Assembly (NCBI GenBank): GCA_963851295.1
Contig: CAWKOS010000009.1
Location: 310,001 to 374,000 of the forward strand
Direction: 5' to 3'
DNA length: 64,000 bases
Origin: JAOPZW01 sp963851295
Lineage (GTDB): Bacteria; Actinomycetota; Thermoleophilia; Solirubrobacterales; Solirubrobacteraceae
Shown: one piece after another, positions 31,096 through 41,544 of the stretch
How positions within the stretch are numbered: position 1 is the stretch's first letter
Layout: every line of letters starts with the position of its first letter
Program-made: the position numbers and the translations under genes
The notes under the pieces: generated by a model
Seen by the model: the letters and a program-made list of their open reading frames with translations, nothing else
What the model was told of the DNA's origin: nothing
The model's database searches: none

Positions 31096-32117
31096 CAGCC
31101 CTCGTAGACGTCTTCGATGAAGCGGGAGAGCTGGCGCGCCGCCTCGCGGACGGTGCGGATCGCGCCGGCGTAGTCCATGCGCACCGGGCCGAGGACCGAG
31201 ACGGTGCCGAGGTGGCGCGCGGGCAGGCCGTAGCCGGCGGCGACGAGCGCCAGCGAGTGCAGGGCGGGGAGCTCGTTCTCGTGGCCGATGCGCACGAGCA
31301 CGTCGCGCTGACCGAGGGCGGCGTGCAGGACGTTGAGGAGCGCCACGCGGCGCTCGAGCATCCCCATGAGCTCGTTGATCTCCGTGAGGTCCTGGAAGCG
31401 GTTCTCGGTGATCAGCCGCGCCGCGCCGCCGAAGTAGAGCGCGTCCTCGGCGGTCGCGGCAAGCTCGGTGAAGGCGGGGCTGAGGCGCTCGAGGAAGGCG
31501 CGCTCGGTCGCGTTGAGCGAGGGGTCGGCAAGGCGCGAGTGCAGCATGCGCGCACCCAGGCTGACGCCCTCCAGGCGCTCGTTGAGGTACGCGCCCGCCC
31601 AGGACGCCAGGCCCTGGTCGATGGGGCGCTCGAAGGGCAGCACCTTCTTCGTCACGCCGCCGGTCGAGGTGATGACGACGACCATCAGCACCTGGGGCTG
31701 CAGGAGCAGGACCTCGACGTGGCGGATGGTGGCGGTGTCGATCGGCGGCGCGGAGACGATCGCCAGCAGGTTGGTGACCTGCGACAGGGTCTCCGTCGTC
31801 ATCCGCATCGCCTCGTCGACCTCGCGGCGGACGAGCTGCAGGTCCAGACCGCGGTCGCGCGCGACGATCTCCTGACCGAGCAGGCGATCGACGTAGAAGC
31901 GGTGCCCCGCGTCGGTGGGGACGCGCCCCGCGCTCGTGTGCGGGTGCGCCAGGAAGCCGTGCTCTTCGAGCATGGCCAGCTCGTTGCGGATGGTCGAGGC
32001 GCCGCAGTCGAGGTCCGGATCGGCTGACAGGGCCTTCGACCCCACCGGCAGTCCGCTCGCCGTGTGGGCCTCGACCACCTTGCGCAGGATCAGCTCTTGG
32101 CGGGGAGTGAGCACCAC
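31095..32117 (-). CDS. hrcA: heat-inducible transcription repressor HrcA
   Basis: A 340-residue repressor of heat-shock genes. The N-terminal winged helix includes LTPRQELILRKVVEAH and ASTIRNELAMLEEHGFLAHPHTSAGRVPTD, highly typical. The rest is the GAF-like dimer domain, ending VLGPVRMDYAGAIRTV. Start GTG at 32117 (or 32114). First gene of hrcA-dnaJ-prmA. Confidence 0.95.
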   Translation of the reverse strand: MVLTPRQELILRKVVEAHTASGLPVGSKALSADPDLDCGASTIRNELAMLEEHGFLAHPHTSAGRVPTDAGHRFYVDRLLGQEIVARDRGLDLQLVRREVDEAMRMTTETLSQVTNLLAIVSAPPIDTATIRHVEVLLLQPQVLMVVVITSTGGVTKKVLPFERPIDQGLASWAGAYLNERLEGVSLGARMLHSRLADPSLNATERAFLERLSPAFTELAATAEDALYFGGAARLITENRFQDLTEINELMGMLERRVALLNVLHAALGQRDVLVRIGHENELPALHSLALVAAGYGLPARHLGTVSVLGPVRMDYAGAIRTVREAARQLSRFIEDVYEG

Positions 32118-32131
32118 GTCGATTGTAGGTC

Positions 32132-32151
32132 GGCCGGGCGCGGCCCCGGCC
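32132..32151 (-). terminator. possible hairpin between the MaoC gene and hrcA
   Basis: Arms of seven GC pairs (32132-32138 and 32145-32151) with a six-base loop, placed just after the MaoC stop and before hrcA. There is no T-run, so it may be a weak terminator or part of the hrcA leader. Confidence 0.35.
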
Positions 32152-32155
32152 ACCG

Positions 32156-32539
32156 CTACTCGACGGCGATCTCCGCCTCGGCGTTGCGGATGATCGCCTT
32201 GCCGTCCTGCTCGGCCACCGTGTGCACCACCGCGACGCCGTCGCGGACCTCGTGCACGGTCCCGGTCACGGTGACCTCGTGCTCGGGCAGCCCCATGCCG
32301 CGGAACTGGACCTGCAGGCGCCGCAGGCTGTGCGGGCCGCCCCCGGCGTCGGTCTGCGCCCGCGCGACCTGGGCCATCGTCCACAGGCCGTGCAGGATCT
32401 TCCCGGGCAGCCCGACCTGCCGGGCGAAGTCCTCGTCGATGTGGATCGGGTTGAAGTCGCCCGAGGCGCCCGCATAGCGGACGGTCAGGTACTTGTCCGG
32501 GGTGACCTTGAGCTCGGGGATCTGCTCGCCGGGCTGCAT
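32156..32539 (-). CDS. MaoC/HadB-like (R)-hydratase
   Basis: A 127-residue hot-dog fold protein. The hydratase motif is visible in GASGDFNPIHIDEDFARQVG, with catalytic Asp and His, and LPGKILHGLWTMAQVARA follows. It resembles HadB, which pairs with HadA to dehydrate 3-hydroxyacyl thioesters. The partner-like gene lies one base upstream, supporting a heterodimer. Confidence 0.85.
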   Translation of the reverse strand: MQPGEQIPELKVTPDKYLTVRYAGASGDFNPIHIDEDFARQVGLPGKILHGLWTMAQVARAQTDAGGGPHSLRRLQVQFRGMGLPEHEVTVTGTVHEVRDGVAVVHTVAEQDGKAIIRNAEAEIAVE

Positions 32540-32540
32540 C

Positions 32541-32981
32541 TCACGCCCCTCGCACGATGTTGGTCCAGGTGCCGACGCACACGGTGTCGCCGTCCTGGTT
32601 GGTGGACACGGACTCGAAGACGTAGAAGCCGGTCCCGCTGCGCTCGGAGATGTCCTTGACCTCGACGGTCGTCTCGATCTCGTCGCCGGCGATGACCAGC
32701 GGGCCCCACTTGAACTCCTGGCCGCCGTGGACCATGAGCGCGAAGTTGATGCCCACCTCGGGGTCGAACAGCGCCGGCACGATCGCCGGGGAGCTGTAGA
32801 CGGCGGCGAACATCGGCGGCGCGACGACGTCGCGGTAGCCCGCGGAGCGCGCCGCCTGCACCTCGAGGTGCAGCGGGTTGGTCTCGCCGACCGCGAAGGC
32901 GTACTCGCGGACCTTCTCGCGTCCGACGGCGTAGGTCAGCGGCGCGTAGCGCTTGCCGACGGCGTTGGTGTTGACGGCCAT
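32541..32981 (-). CDS. HadA-like MaoC N-terminal domain dehydratase subunit
   Basis: A 146-residue FAS1-type dehydratase domain: RYAPLTYAVGREKVREYAFAVGE, NPLHLEVQAARSAGYRDVVAPPMF and MVHGGQEFKWGPLVIAGD. This half normally lacks the catalytic Asp-His pair and binds substrate with the HadB half encoded directly downstream. In mycobacteria the pair acts in long-chain fatty acid elongation; here the pathway is unknown. Confidence 0.85.
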   Translation of the reverse strand: MAVNTNAVGKRYAPLTYAVGREKVREYAFAVGETNPLHLEVQAARSAGYRDVVAPPMFAAVYSSPAIVPALFDPEVGINFALMVHGGQEFKWGPLVIAGDEIETTVEVKDISERSGTGFYVFESVSTNQDGDTVCVGTWTNIVRGA

Positions 32982-33000
32982 CGCGGCGGCATGTAATCAC

Positions 33001-33911
33001 CTCGCCCGCTGCGTCGCGGCGACGCAGGCGAGCACCGCCAGCGCCGTGAGCAGCGTCGCGACGCCCACGTGCTCGCCCAGCAGCGCCGCCGACCAGCCCA
33101 GCGTGAGCACCGGCTGGGCGAGCTGGACCTGGCCGATGCGCGCGACGCCGCCGCGCGCCAGCCCGGCGTACCAGGCGAAGAAGCCCAGGAACATCGAGAT
33201 GCACGCCACGTAGGCGAAGCCCAGCCACGCGGTGGCGCCCGCGTGCGCCCCGGTGAGGACGATCGCCGCCGCCGTGACGCTCGCCGTGAGCGGCGCGCAG
33301 AGCACGAGCGCCCAGCAGATCGTCGTGGGGCCGCCGAGCGTGCGGCTCAGCGCGCCGCCCTCGGCGTAGCCGATCGCGCACAGCACGACCGCGACGAGCA
33401 GGAAGGCGTCGCCCGCCTGTACGCCGGCGACGCCCTGGGTGAGGACGAAGGCGAGGACCGCCGCGAGGCCGGCGCCGGCGGCGAGCCAGAAGCCGCGGCT
33501 GGGGTGCTCATGGGCGCGCTTGACCGCGGCGACCGCGGTCGCCGCCGGCAGGATCGCGATCACGACGGCGCCGTGGGCGGCCGTCTGCACCTCGAGCGCC
33601 AGCGAGGTCAGCAGCGGAAAGCCCACGATGACCCCGGCGCCCACGATCGCCAGCGAGCGCACCTGCTCGCGCGTGGGTAGCGGCGCTCGCGTGGCGGCGA
33701 GGTAGATGGCGGCGAGCGCCGCCGCGACGGTCGCGCGGCCGAAGGCGACGAGCCACGGGTCGAGGTCGGCGACCGCGAGGCGCGTCGCGGGCAACGAGAA
33801 CGAGAAGCCGAGGATCCCGAGCGAGCCGAGGAGCAGGCCGGGCGGGAGCGCGCGCGGGGCGGCCCTTGCCGTTACCCGCTCCAACGCGATAGCGTTATCT
33901 GAACCTCGCAT
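33001..33911 (-). CDS. EamA/DMT-superfamily transporter
   Basis: About 300 residues with ten predicted membrane segments in two EamA halves. GFSFSLPATRLAVADLDPWLVAFGRATVAA is the typical first half. The ATG at 33911 overlaps the ATG of the divergent MocR gene on the other strand; a TTG about 27 bp downstream (in LERVTAR) would leave the palindromes outside the gene. The MocR neighbour probably controls it. Substrate unknown, commonly an amino acid or metabolite exporter. Confidence 0.82.
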
Positions 33912-33926
33912 GCTCAACGATAACGC
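33883..33926. promoter_or_regulatory. palindromic operator-like site between EamA and MocR genes
   Basis: AACGC-GATA-GCGTT (33883-33896) is a perfect inverted repeat. GCGTTATC (33892-33899) recurs inverted as GATAACGC (33919-33926), and both start codons lie between these two arms. This fits a MocR/GntR binding site repressing both directions. Confidence 0.55.
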
Positions 33927-35310
33927 AGAGACCCGCGTCATCCAAGACCTGCGCGCCGCGGCTGACGGACGCACCGCCGGCGAGCGGCTGCCGTCGGTGC
34001 GCGAGCTGATGGCCCGCCATCGCGCCTCGCCGGTCACGGTGCAGCGCGCGGTCGCGACGCTCGCCGCCGAGGGCGTCGTCGAGCCCCGCCCCGGCCGCGG
34101 CACCTTCGTGGCCGCCCGCCCCGCCGCACAGGCGCCGCCCGACCTCTCCTGGCAGGCCGTGGCCCTCGGCGAGCGCGCGGTCGACGGCACCGCCCTGCAG
34201 GACCTGCTGGCCGTGCCGCCCCCCGGCGCCATCGCGCTCTCCACCGGCTACCTGGCGGCGGACCTGCAGCCGACCGCCGTCGTCGGCGCCGCGCTCGCCC
34301 GCGCGGCCCGCCGCGCCGGCGCGTGGGAGCGCGGCCCGGTCGAGGGCCGCGACGAGCTGCGCGCCTGGTTCGCCCGCGAGTCGGGCGGCCTGCTTGCGGC
34401 CCACGACGTCGTCGTGTGCTCGGGCGGCCAGCCGGCGCTCTCGACCGCCTTCCGCGCCCTCGCGGCGGCCGGCGACCCGGTGCTCGTCGAGTCCCCGACC
34501 TACCTCGGCGCGATCGTCGCCGCCCGCGCCGCCGGGCTGCGCGTGGTGCCCGTGCCCAGCGACGGCGACGGCGTGCGCCCCGACCTGCTCGCCGAGGCGC
34601 TGCGGCGCACGGGCGCCCGCGTCGTCTACTGCCAGCCGCTGTACGCCAACCCGCACGGCGCGACGCTCGCCGCGGACCGCCGGGACGCCGTTCTGGACGC
34701 CGTCGCCCGCGCCGGCGCCTTCCTCATCGAGGACGACTGGGCGCGCGACCTCAGCGCCGGCGAGGACCCCCCTCCCCCGCTCGCCGCCGACGACCGCGAC
34801 GGTCACGTCGTCTACGTGCGCTCGCTGACGAAGTCGGCCTCGCCCGGGCTGCGCGTCGCCGGCATCGGCGCCCGCGGCGCCGCGGGCGCGCGGCTGCGCG
34901 CGGCGCGCATCGTCGACGACTTCTTCGTCTCCGGGCCGCTGCAGGAGGCCGCGCTCGAGGTCGTCTCCTCGCCGGCCTGGCGGCGCCATCGCCGGCGGCT
35001 GCGCACCGAGCTGCGCGCGCGCCGCGACGCGCTCGTCGCCGCCCTGCACCGCCACCTGCCGGCGCTCGCGCCGGCCACGGTCCCCGCGGGCGGGCTGCAC
35101 CTGTGGGTCGCGTTGCCCGACGGCGCCGACGACCTCGCGCTGGCGGGCGAGGCCGCCGCCGAGGGCGTCGTCGTCTTCCCCGGACGCCCGTGGTTCCCGG
35201 CCGAGCCGCCCGGGCCGTTCCTGCGCCTCACCTACGCGGCCGCGGGGCCCGACGCGCTCGACGAGGGCGTGCGGCGCCTGGCAAGAGCCTGGCGGACGCT
35301 CAGACGATGA
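33910..35310 (+). CDS. MocR/PdxR-type regulator (GntR helix domain fused to aminotransferase)
   Basis: A 466-residue fusion. Residues ~5-75 are a GntR winged helix (ERLPSVRELMARHRASPVTVQRAVATL, GVVEPRPGRGTFV). Residues ~95-460 form a class-I aminotransferase fold with the PLP lysine in RSLTKSASPGLRVAG, YCQPLYANPHGATL and LIEDDWARDL. Such proteins sense PLP or an amino-acid adduct. It is divergent from an EamA exporter, a very common pair, so it probably regulates it. The stop overlaps the convergent SDR gene. Confidence 0.88.
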   Translation: MLNDNAETRVIQDLRAAADGRTAGERLPSVRELMARHRASPVTVQRAVATLAAEGVVEPRPGRGTFVAARPAAQAPPDLSWQAVALGERAVDGTALQDLLAVPPPGAIALSTGYLAADLQPTAVVGAALARAARRAGAWERGPVEGRDELRAWFARESGGLLAAHDVVVCSGGQPALSTAFRALAAAGDPVLVESPTYLGAIVAARAAGLRVVPVPSDGDGVRPDLLAEALRRTGARVVYCQPLYANPHGATLAADRRDAVLDAVARAGAFLIEDDWARDLSAGEDPPPPLAADDRDGHVVYVRSLTKSASPGLRVAGIGARGAAGARLRAARIVDDFFVSGPLQEAALEVVSSPAWRRHRRRLRTELRARRDALVAALHRHLPALAPATVPAGGLHLWVALPDGADDLALAGEAAAEGVVVFPGRPWFPAEPPGPFLRLTYAAAGPDALDEGVRRLARAWRTLRR

Positions 35311-36082
35311 TCGGCACCGTGCCGCCGTCGGCCGACCAGGCCGCGCCGGTCACGTTGCTGGCCCGCTCGCTGCACAGGAAGAGGACCACGTCGGCGATCT
35401 CGCGCGGCTCGGCGAGGCGGCCGAGCGGGATCTTCGAGGCCTGGACGGCGAGCGCCTCGTCGCGCGTGATGCCCCGCCCGGCGGCGATCTGCTCGGCGAG
35501 CCCGTCGGGGCCCGTCCACAGCTCGGAGGCGACCGCGCCGGGGGCCACCGCGTTGACGAGCACCTTGTCCGACGAGTAGGCCTCGGCGAAGACGCGCGAG
35601 AGCGAGAGCTGCGCGGCCTTCGTCACCGAGTAGGCGGCGTTGGTCAGCGACGGGCGCTTGCCCGCGCTCGAGCAGACGTTGACGATCCGCCCGCCGCCGC
35701 CGGCCGCCATCAGCGGCGCGGCCGCGCGCATCAGCCGCATCGGCGCCATGACGTGCAGCTCCCACTGCATGTTCCAGTCGTCGTCGGTGAGCTCGTCGAG
35801 CCCCTTGGCGAAGCTGGTGCCGGCGTTGTTGACGAGGACGTCGATGCCGCCCATCTGCTCGGCGCACGTCGCGACGATGCGCTCGTTGATCTCGGGGTCG
35901 GTGACGTCGCCCGCGAGGTAGTCGCCGCCGCAGCCGTCGGCCGCGTCGACGAGCGCGTCGGCGTCGCGACCCACGAAGAGCACGTGCGCGCCCTCGGCGC
36001 ACAGGCCGCGCCCGATCTCGAGGCCGATCCCGCGGCTCGCGCCGGTCACGACGCACACCTTGCCTTCGAGCCCGAGATCCAT
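35300..36082 (-). CDS. short-chain dehydrogenase/reductase
   Basis: A 260-residue classical SDR. TGASRGIGLEIG binds NAD(P), DVLVNNAGTSF is the NNAG motif, and the catalytic residues are Ser in VNVCSSAGKR and Tyr-Lys in AAYSVTKAAQ. The C-terminal VTGAAWSADGGT is typical. Substrate unknown. Its 3' end overlaps the MocR gene by 11 bp, tail to tail. Confidence 0.9.
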   Translation of the reverse strand: MDLGLEGKVCVVTGASRGIGLEIGRGLCAEGAHVLFVGRDADALVDAADGCGGDYLAGDVTDPEINERIVATCAEQMGGIDVLVNNAGTSFAKGLDELTDDDWNMQWELHVMAPMRLMRAAAPLMAAGGGGRIVNVCSSAGKRPSLTNAAYSVTKAAQLSLSRVFAEAYSSDKVLVNAVAPGAVASELWTGPDGLAEQIAAGRGITRDEALAVQASKIPLGRLAEPREIADVVLFLCSERASNVTGAAWSADGGTVPIIV

Positions 36083-36112
36083 GGCCTGATTGTGCCTGCC
36101 CGCGCGCCGCCG

Positions 36113-37015
36113 TCACGTGACGTAGCGCACGGCCGCGCGCTCGACGGAGGCGCCGTAGGAGCCGCCGAAGAGCGCCGCGTGGACGAGCAGCGGGAAGAGC
36201 TGCCACAGCTCGACGCGCTCACGGTGGCCGTCGGCGAGCGGAGCGGCCTCCTCGTAGGCGGCGAAGACGCGCGGCGAGGGCGCGCCGAACAGGCGCAGCA
36301 TCGCCAGGTCGATCTCCCGGTGGCCGCCGTAGGCGGCGGGGTCGATGAGCCGGGCGCGGCCGTCGGCGCCCGCCATGACGTTGCCGCCCCACAGGTCGCC
36401 GTGCAGGCGCGCCGGCGGCTCGGACGGGCCGGCGAGGTCGTCGATGCGCTCGCAGACCCGCTCGACCGCGCGGGCGCCCGCCGCGGTGAGCGTCCCGCGC
36501 TGCCGGCACAGCGCGACGAGCGGCTCCAGGCGCCGGCGCGCGTAGAAGCTCGGCCAGTCCGCGGCCGGGTCGTTGGGGAGCTCGAGCTCGCCGATGCGCA
36601 GCGGGGCGACGGCCCCGGGGACCGACGGCGCTCCGGGTGGCGGGGTCCCGAAGTCGGCCGCTCCGGCCCCATGCAGGGCGGCCAGCCCGCGGCCGAGCTC
36701 CTCCTCGCCCGCCGTGCCCAGGCGCCCCTCGTCGACCCACTCCAGGGCGAGGAAGGGCGGATCGCCGTCACCCACCGCGATGACCTCCGGAAGCGCGACC
36801 GCTCCCGCCTGGGCCAGCCACCGCAGCCCCGCCGCCTCGGTCGCGTACTCGGCGGCCTGGGCGTCCGCGCGTGTCTTGACGAACGCGCGCCCGACGCCGG
36901 CGAGCTCGACCGCCCAGGCCTCGTTGATCGAGCCGCCCGAGGCGCGCTCGCCGCCCGTCACGGCCGCGCCCGCGGCGCGGCTCACGGCCTCCGCGAGCGC
37001 GCTCGGGACGGTCAC
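36113..37015 (-). CDS. fructosamine kinase family protein
   Basis: A 300-residue kinase-like protein. SGGSINEAWAVEL, the ATP-lysine region AFVKTR, the catalytic loop RLHGDLWGGNVM and the Mg-binding ARLIDPAAYGGHREIDLAML match fructosamine-3-kinases, which repair glycated proteins. GTG start at 37015 overlaps the phosphatase stop. Many bacteria encode this kinase beside a low-molecular-weight phosphatase, suggesting the phosphatase removes the phosphorylated sugar product; this is an inference. Confidence 0.88.
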   Translation of the reverse strand: MTVPSALAEAVSRAAGAAVTGGERASGGSINEAWAVELAGVGRAFVKTRADAQAAEYATEAAGLRWLAQAGAVALPEVIAVGDGDPPFLALEWVDEGRLGTAGEEELGRGLAALHGAGAADFGTPPPGAPSVPGAVAPLRIGELELPNDPAADWPSFYARRRLEPLVALCRQRGTLTAAGARAVERVCERIDDLAGPSEPPARLHGDLWGGNVMAGADGRARLIDPAAYGGHREIDLAMLRLFGAPSPRVFAAYEEAAPLADGHRERVELWQLFPLLVHAALFGGSYGASVERAAVRYVT

Positions 37016-37488
37016 GCCGCGGCGCGGACCTCGGCGAGCAGGCCGCGGCAGGCGGCCTCGACGAGGTCGAGGACGTGCTCGAAGCCGCGCGCGCCCCCGT
37101 AATAGGGGTCGGGGACGTCGAGGTCGCCGGCGGCGACCGCCTCGGGATCGAACTCCCGCAGGAGCCGGACCTTGGCGCGGGCGTCGGCGTCGGGAGCGCG
37201 CGCGAGCAGGTCGCGCTCGTTCTCGCGGTCCATCGCGAGCAGCAGGTCGAAGTGCTCGAAGTCCTCGGCGGTCACCGCGCGCGCCGCCCCGTCGAGGTCC
37301 ACGCCGCGCGCCCGCGCCGCGGCCGTCGCGCGCGCGTCGGGCGGGTCGCCGGCATGCCAGCCGCCGGTGCCCGCGCTGTCGAGCTCGACGCGCCCCTCGA
37401 GCCCGGCGTCGCGCACGAGCCCGCGCATCACGCCCTCGGCCGTCGGCGAGCGGCAGATGTTCCCCATGCAGACGAAGAGGATCCGCAT
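37012..37488 (-). CDS. low-molecular-weight protein-tyrosine phosphatase
   Basis: A 158-residue enzyme. The phosphate loop is VCMGNICRSPTAEGV (C-x5-R-S) at residues ~6-20 and the general acid Asp lies in VPDPYYGGARGFEHVLDLVE. Length is standard. Coupled to the fructosamine-kinase-like gene. May act on proteins or small phosphosugars. Confidence 0.93.
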   Translation of the reverse strand: MRILFVCMGNICRSPTAEGVMRGLVRDAGLEGRVELDSAGTGGWHAGDPPDARATAAARARGVDLDGAARAVTAEDFEHFDLLLAMDRENERDLLARAPDADARAKVRLLREFDPEAVAAGDLDVPDPYYGGARGFEHVLDLVEAACRGLLAEVRAAA

Positions 37489-37556
37489 CGCCCACAGGAT
37501 GCCGGGTTCGGCGCGGCCGCATCCGGGCGCCCGCGAAGGCGCCGTAGGATGGGCGC

Positions 37557-37994
37557 ATGGCCAACGTTGAACGCACCGCCACGACCGTGTGGGAGGGCGA
37601 CCTCGCCCACGGCAACGGCGTCCTGTCGCTCAAGAGCGGCGCGGCGCCCGACCTCCCCGTGACCTGGGCCTCGCGCACCGAGCGCTCCGACGGCAAGACC
37701 AGCCCCGAGGAGCTGATCGCCGCCGCCCACGCGTCCTGCTTCTCGATGGCGCTCTCGCACGGGCTCGCCGAGGGCGGCAACCCGCCCGAGCGCCTCGACG
37801 TCTCCGCCACCGTGACGCTCTCGATGGACGGCGGCCCGCACGTCACGTCGTCGCACCTCACGGTGCGCGGGACCGTCCCCGGCCTGGACGCCGACGGCTT
37901 CGCGGCCGCGGCCGCCGACGCGGCGCAGAACTGCCCGATCTCGGCCGTGCTCAAGAACGGCCTGGAGATCACGGTCGACGCCTCGCTGGCGTAG
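37557..37994 (+). CDS. OsmC/Ohr-family peroxiredoxin, OsmC type
   Basis: A 145-residue thiol peroxidase for organic peroxides. The two catalytic cysteines are in AAAHASCFSMALSHGL and DAAQNCPISAVL. The N-terminus TATTVWEGDLAHGNGVLSL and WASRTERSDGKTSPEELI are typical of the OsmC/YhfA subgroup. It is divergent from the phosphatase gene (68 bp). Confidence 0.9.
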   Translation: MANVERTATTVWEGDLAHGNGVLSLKSGAAPDLPVTWASRTERSDGKTSPEELIAAAHASCFSMALSHGLAEGGNPPERLDVSATVTLSMDGGPHVTSSHLTVRGTVPGLDADGFAAAAADAAQNCPISAVLKNGLEITVDASLA

Positions 37995-38015
37995 CGGCAC
38001 GCGGTTCCGGCTTCC

Positions 38016-38046
38016 GGCGGGCCCGGCCCTCACGATCGGGCCCGCC
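38016..38046. terminator. hairpin terminator between osmC-like gene and lepA
   Basis: Perfect 10-bp GC-rich arms (38016-38025 and 38037-38046) with an 11-nt loop, followed by a pyrimidine-rich stretch. It lies between convergent genes, so it could end both transcripts. Confidence 0.65.
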
Positions 38047-38157
38047 TGAAGCCTTCCCTCTCCTCCCCCGACAAGCGTCGGGGTCCTCCGGGGTCCTCTC
38101 TCCCTCTCCCCGTCGGGTGCGGCATGGTGGCCCATCCCGGGCCGCCGCGTCAAGTCC

Positions 38158-39966
<1,809 letters not shown>

Positions 39967-40053
39967 GCGTGCGGCGACCCAGGATAGGCGGCGCGGGCGC
40001 GCGCCATCCGCCCCCGGCGCGCCGCCGGCGCCGCGCGACGCGGCGCCGGCCGC

Positions 40054-41478
40054 TCAGCCCAGCGCGGGCGTCGCCGGCAGCGGCTCGTCGTTGGCCAGCG
40101 CGACGCCGTCGCGCCCCGCCGCCTTGACCGAGTACAGGGCGCGGTCGGCCCGCGCCAGCAGCGCGGCGTCGGTCTCGTCCGCCTGCGGCACGGCGACGCC
40201 GACCGAGACCGTGACGCCCAGCTTGGCGTCGAGGACCGCCTGGCGCAGGCGGCCGGCGGCCCCGAGCGCCTGCTCGCCGGACTCGACGGCCAGCAGCGCG
40301 GCGAACTCGTCGCCCCCCACGCGGAAGAGGCGGTCGCCGCGGCGCAGCGCGCTGCTCATCGCATCGGCGACCCCGCACAGGACGCGGTCGCCATGGCCGT
40401 GGCCGTAGGTGTCGTTGAGGCGCTTGAAGCCGTCGAGGTCGCAGACCACGACCGCGGTCGTCGGGCGGCGGTGCGACGTGGCGAGCGCCTCGTGGAAGGT
40501 CGCGTGGTGGCCGAGCCCGGTGAGCGGGTCGCTCGCGGCGCGCTCGCGCAGGGAGCCGAGCGCCTCGGCGGTGCGCAGGCACGCGGCGCCGTGGGTGGCG
40601 AGCTGCTCGAGGACCTCGACGTCGTCGGTGTCGATGTCCGCCGCGGCGCTGGAGGCCAGGACGATCGCGCCGAGCATCTCGCCGTGGGCGAAGAGCCCGA
40701 CCGCGATCAGCGTCTCGACCCCGGCCGCGCGGAGGTCGGCGAGGTTCGCCGCCGGCGGCGCGTCGGGCGAGCCGACCGTGAAGCACGAGATCCCGCCGCG
40801 GACCCAATCGCCGATCGGCTCGGTGCGGGCGGCGCGCAGCACCTGGGCGAGCGGGCCGGCCGCCATGGCCGGGCGCAGCGCGCCGCCCGGCGTCGCGCGG
40901 ACAAGGAGCGCCGAGCCCAGCGGCACGAGGTCGAGCGCGGCGCGCAGCAGCGCGCCGGAGATCTCGTCGGCGTCCTGCAGCGCCGCCAGTTCGGCGAGGT
41001 GGCCGAGCAGACGCTGGGTGGCCGACTCGGTGGGCAGGCCGCCGAGCGCCTCGATGCGCTCGCCCAGGGCGGCGGCGCAGCCGCGCAGGTGGTCGAGGTC
41101 GCCGTCGCGCAAGGGCTCGCGCGACTCGATGTTGAGCACACCGACGGTGCGTCCGCCCGCGACGACGGGGAAGCACGCCTCGGCCAGGACGCCCGGATTG
41201 GCCTCGAGGTAGTCCTCGCTCGCGCCGACGTCGGCGACCACGACCTCGGTCCCGGTGCGGTACGTGCGGCCCATGATCCCGGCGCTCGGCGGCAGGCCGT
41301 CGCGCGCCTGCCAGTAGCCGTGCAGCGCGGCGCAGCGCAGCCGGCCCCCGCGCACGAGGTAGACGGCGGGGAGCAGGCGCTGCTCCTGGGCGACGAGGTC
41401 GACGACGGCCGCCGCGGCGCGAGCCGCGTCCGGGGCGCTGTCCAGCGCCAGGTCCAACATCGCGGAGGTCGCCCGCAT
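40054..41478 (-). CDS. GAF-GAF-GGDEF diguanylate cyclase
   Basis: A 474-residue cytosolic protein. Two GAF-like sensor domains (residues ~5-140 and ~155-305) precede a GGDEF domain (~315-465). The active site is intact (FRVGGDEFAALL) and an RRGD inhibitory-site motif lies five residues before it, so product feedback is likely. It starts with SDPLTGLGHHATF rather than the usual GLPNR. No EAL domain, so it should only make cyclic-di-GMP. It is the second GGDEF gene in the window. Confidence 0.92.
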   Translation of the reverse strand: MRATSAMLDLALDSAPDAARAAAAVVDLVAQEQRLLPAVYLVRGGRLRCAALHGYWQARDGLPPSAGIMGRTYRTGTEVVVADVGASEDYLEANPGVLAEACFPVVAGGRTVGVLNIESREPLRDGDLDHLRGCAAALGERIEALGGLPTESATQRLLGHLAELAALQDADEISGALLRAALDLVPLGSALLVRATPGGALRPAMAAGPLAQVLRAARTEPIGDWVRGGISCFTVGSPDAPPAANLADLRAAGVETLIAVGLFAHGEMLGAIVLASSAAADIDTDDVEVLEQLATHGAACLRTAEALGSLRERAASDPLTGLGHHATFHEALATSHRRPTTAVVVCDLDGFKRLNDTYGHGHGDRVLCGVADAMSSALRRGDRLFRVGGDEFAALLAVESGEQALGAAGRLRQAVLDAKLGVTVSVGVAVPQADETDAALLARADRALYSVKAAGRDGVALANDEPLPATPALG

Positions 41479-41544
41479 GCCACGGTCTGTATCGGCCTCC
41501 TGGCTGCGGACTTGAAGGAGGGGTGGCCGTTCGACCTAACCGAT

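Noticed and set aside
32118..32155. CIRCE heat-shock element before hrcA
   Set aside because: No TTAGCACTC-like inverted repeat is present; only a GC hairpin.
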